The translations under genes and the position numbers were made by a program. The notes under the pieces are model-generated. The model ran no database searches, was not told the origin of the DNA, and saw only the letters and a list, made by a program, of their open reading frames with translations. A stretch of DNA of 5,680 nucleotides, from positions 1 to 5,680 of the forward strand of contig JAHEIV010000215.1 of assembly GCA_024639205.1 (NCBI GenBank), read 5' to 3'. Origin of the DNA: Deltaproteobacteria bacterium (lineage in GTDB: Bacteria; Desulfobacterota; Desulfobacteria; Desulfobacterales; SG8-13). Position 1 is the first letter of the stretch. Each line of letters opens with the position of its first letter. This document shows, one piece after another, positions 4,549-5,680 of the stretch.

Positions 4549-5680
4549 ATGATGAAATTGGACACCCAGCAACAAAACCCGACCACAGCAGTCGCTCCGA
4601 CTCTGGGGATGATACTCAAGGGCTATCCGCGGATTTCGGAATCTTTTATTTCCAACGAGCTGCTGCTTTTAGAACAGCTGGGGTTTGTGATTCATATTTT
4701 CTCCATGCGAAAACCGAGGGACAATTTTACTCACGCCAGCGTAAATAAAATCCGCGCCCGGGTTGATTACCTTCCGGAGACCCTGCTGCTTCCCCTGCCG
4801 CGGTTTTTATACCACAACGTTTTGCTGGCACTGAACAGACCGGCTGTGTTTTTCCGGACCATGAAAACCGCCCTGCGAAGGTTTCTGCGGACGCGCAAGC
4901 CGGCTACCTTCAAACATTTTCTGCAGGCCGGATATCTCGTGCGGCGCTTTTTGCCCGGCAGCGGCGTGATTCATTTTCACGCTCATTTTGCGCATTCCCC
5001 CGCATCGGTGGCGATGTTCGCCGCTCAGCTGAGCGGCCTCGATTTCAGCTTTACTGCGCACGCCAAAGACATCTATACTTCCGATCCGCAGCAGCTTGCC
5101 GAAAAGCTGTCCCTGACGAAATTTGTCGTCACCTGCACCGAGTATAACCGGCGGCACCTCGTAACCCTTGCAGATGGACACTTTGCACCGATCGCTCCGA
5201 TTGAGCGCGTTTACCATGGAATCGACATCGCACTCTTTGCCCGCAATGAGCCAGCCACCGACCCCGGATCCAAACACCAGATCCTGACCGTCGCCCGCCT
5301 GACGGCCAAAAAAGGGCTGCCCACCGTGCTTCAGGCTGTCGATCTGCTCAGAAAAAGGGGTCTTGCCATACAACACACCCTGATCGGGGACGGAGAAGAT
5401 CGCCGCAAGATCCTTGCTTTCATCCGCCGGCTCGGGCTGGAGGATACCACCCGCTGGCTCGGCACCCTGCCGCACGAGGTGGTGCTGCAGCACTACCGTC
5501 AGGCAGCCGTGTTTGTGCTGGGATGCGAGGTGGCCGCCAACGGCGACCGGGACGGCATCCCAAATGTTTTGCTGGAGAGCATGGCCATGGGTGTTCCGGT
5601 GGTTGCCACCCGGATTTCTGCGATTCCGGAGCTGGTGGAGCACGAACGCACCGGCCTGTTGGTACCCCCACAGGATCCCA
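4549..5680 (+). CDS. GT4-family glycosyltransferase, WcaL-like (partial, runs off the right edge)
   Basis: The first 377 codons are present and the frame is open to the last base, so the C-terminus lies outside. Family 4 GT-B enzymes transfer a sugar from a nucleotide-sugar with retention, here most likely during surface polysaccharide assembly. The N-terminal domain has KGYPRISESFISNEL (residues 24-38), the acceptor-side start seen in colanic-acid WcaL-like enzymes, then HFHAHFAHSP (142-151) and FTAHAKDIY (168-176). The donor-binding domain begins after YHGID (223-227) with VARLTAKKGL (248-257), LIGDGEDR (278-285) and DRDGIPNVLLESMAMG (333-348). In that last block Asp335 takes the place of the first Glu of the usual E-x7-E motif; Glu343 is kept. 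ATG codons at 4549 and 4552 are both possible, as is a GTG at 4519. No strong Shine-Dalgarno is visible. The gap of about 200 bases from the previous gene contains a terminator, so it may have its own promoter, which I could not identify. Confidence 0.88.
   Translation, partial: MMKLDTQQQNPTTAVAPTLGMILKGYPRISESFISNELLLLEQLGFVIHIFSMRKPRDNFTHASVNKIRARVDYLPETLLLPLPRFLYHNVLLALNRPAVFFRTMKTALRRFLRTRKPATFKHFLQAGYLVRRFLPGSGVIHFHAHFAHSPASVAMFAAQLSGLDFSFTAHAKDIYTSDPQQLAEKLSLTKFVVTCTEYNRRHLVTLADGHFAPIAPIERVYHGIDIALFARNEPATDPGSKHQILTVARLTAKKGLPTVLQAVDLLRKRGLAIQHTLIGDGEDRRKILAFIRRLGLEDTTRWLGTLPHEVVLQHYRQAAVFVLGCEVAANGDRDGIPNVLLESMAMGVPVVATRISAIPELVEHERTGLLVPPQDP

Noticed and set aside
4807..5643. Long - strand open frame (278 codons) opposite the GT4 gene
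   Set aside because: The + strand frame has continuous GT4 motifs across the same bases; the antisense product shows none.

Overview
The window reads as a chromosomal stretch from a moderately GC-rich Gram-negative bacterium, devoted to glycosyl transfer and a nearby radical-SAM / GSCFA gene pair. The combination of a COG4671-type GT-B glycosyltransferase, a WcaL-like GT4 enzyme, a SPASM radical SAM protein and a GSCFA protein would suit a Desulfobacterota-like (deltaproteobacterial) genome. That assignment is an impression from gene content and codon style, not a demonstrated fact.

Layout. Bases 1-40 probably hold the last codons of an upstream + strand gene, followed by a good intrinsic terminator (68-98). 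After a leader with no recognisable gene (99-381) comes a + strand radical SAM/SPASM gene (382-1425). It converges, with only 6 bp between the stop codons, on a - strand GSCFA-domain gene (1432-2400). A long gene-free interval of about 700 bp (2401-3104) then separates the divergent GSCFA and glycosyltransferase genes. It holds candidate promoters for both directions and, on the glycosyltransferase side, a run of inverted repeats (2874-3088) that could fold into a structured 5' leader or small RNA. Next is a complete GT28/MurG-like (COG4671-like) glycosyltransferase gene (3105-4343), a probable terminator (4371-4403), two further small hairpins, and the first 377 codons of a GT4 glycosyltransferase that runs off the right edge (4549-5680).

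How the genes may work together. Two different GT-B glycosyltransferases on the same strand point to synthesis of a surface or exopolysaccharide, or to glycosylation of some other acceptor. The GSCFA protein belongs to an SGNH-hydrolase-like fold and could act on acyl groups of a glycan. The radical SAM protein has a SPASM-like auxiliary cluster region typical of enzymes that modify peptides, proteins or sugars. No precursor peptide or acceptor is visible in the window. A shared pathway is an inference from proximity only: the radical SAM and GSCFA genes converge, so they are not one operon, and the terminator after 4343 suggests the two glycosyltransferases are at least partly separate transcripts. 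No mobile element, CRISPR array, tRNA or rRNA was found. I do not see proof of a new system. The most unusual points are the convergent radical SAM/GSCFA pair and the structured leader before the glycosyltransferase.
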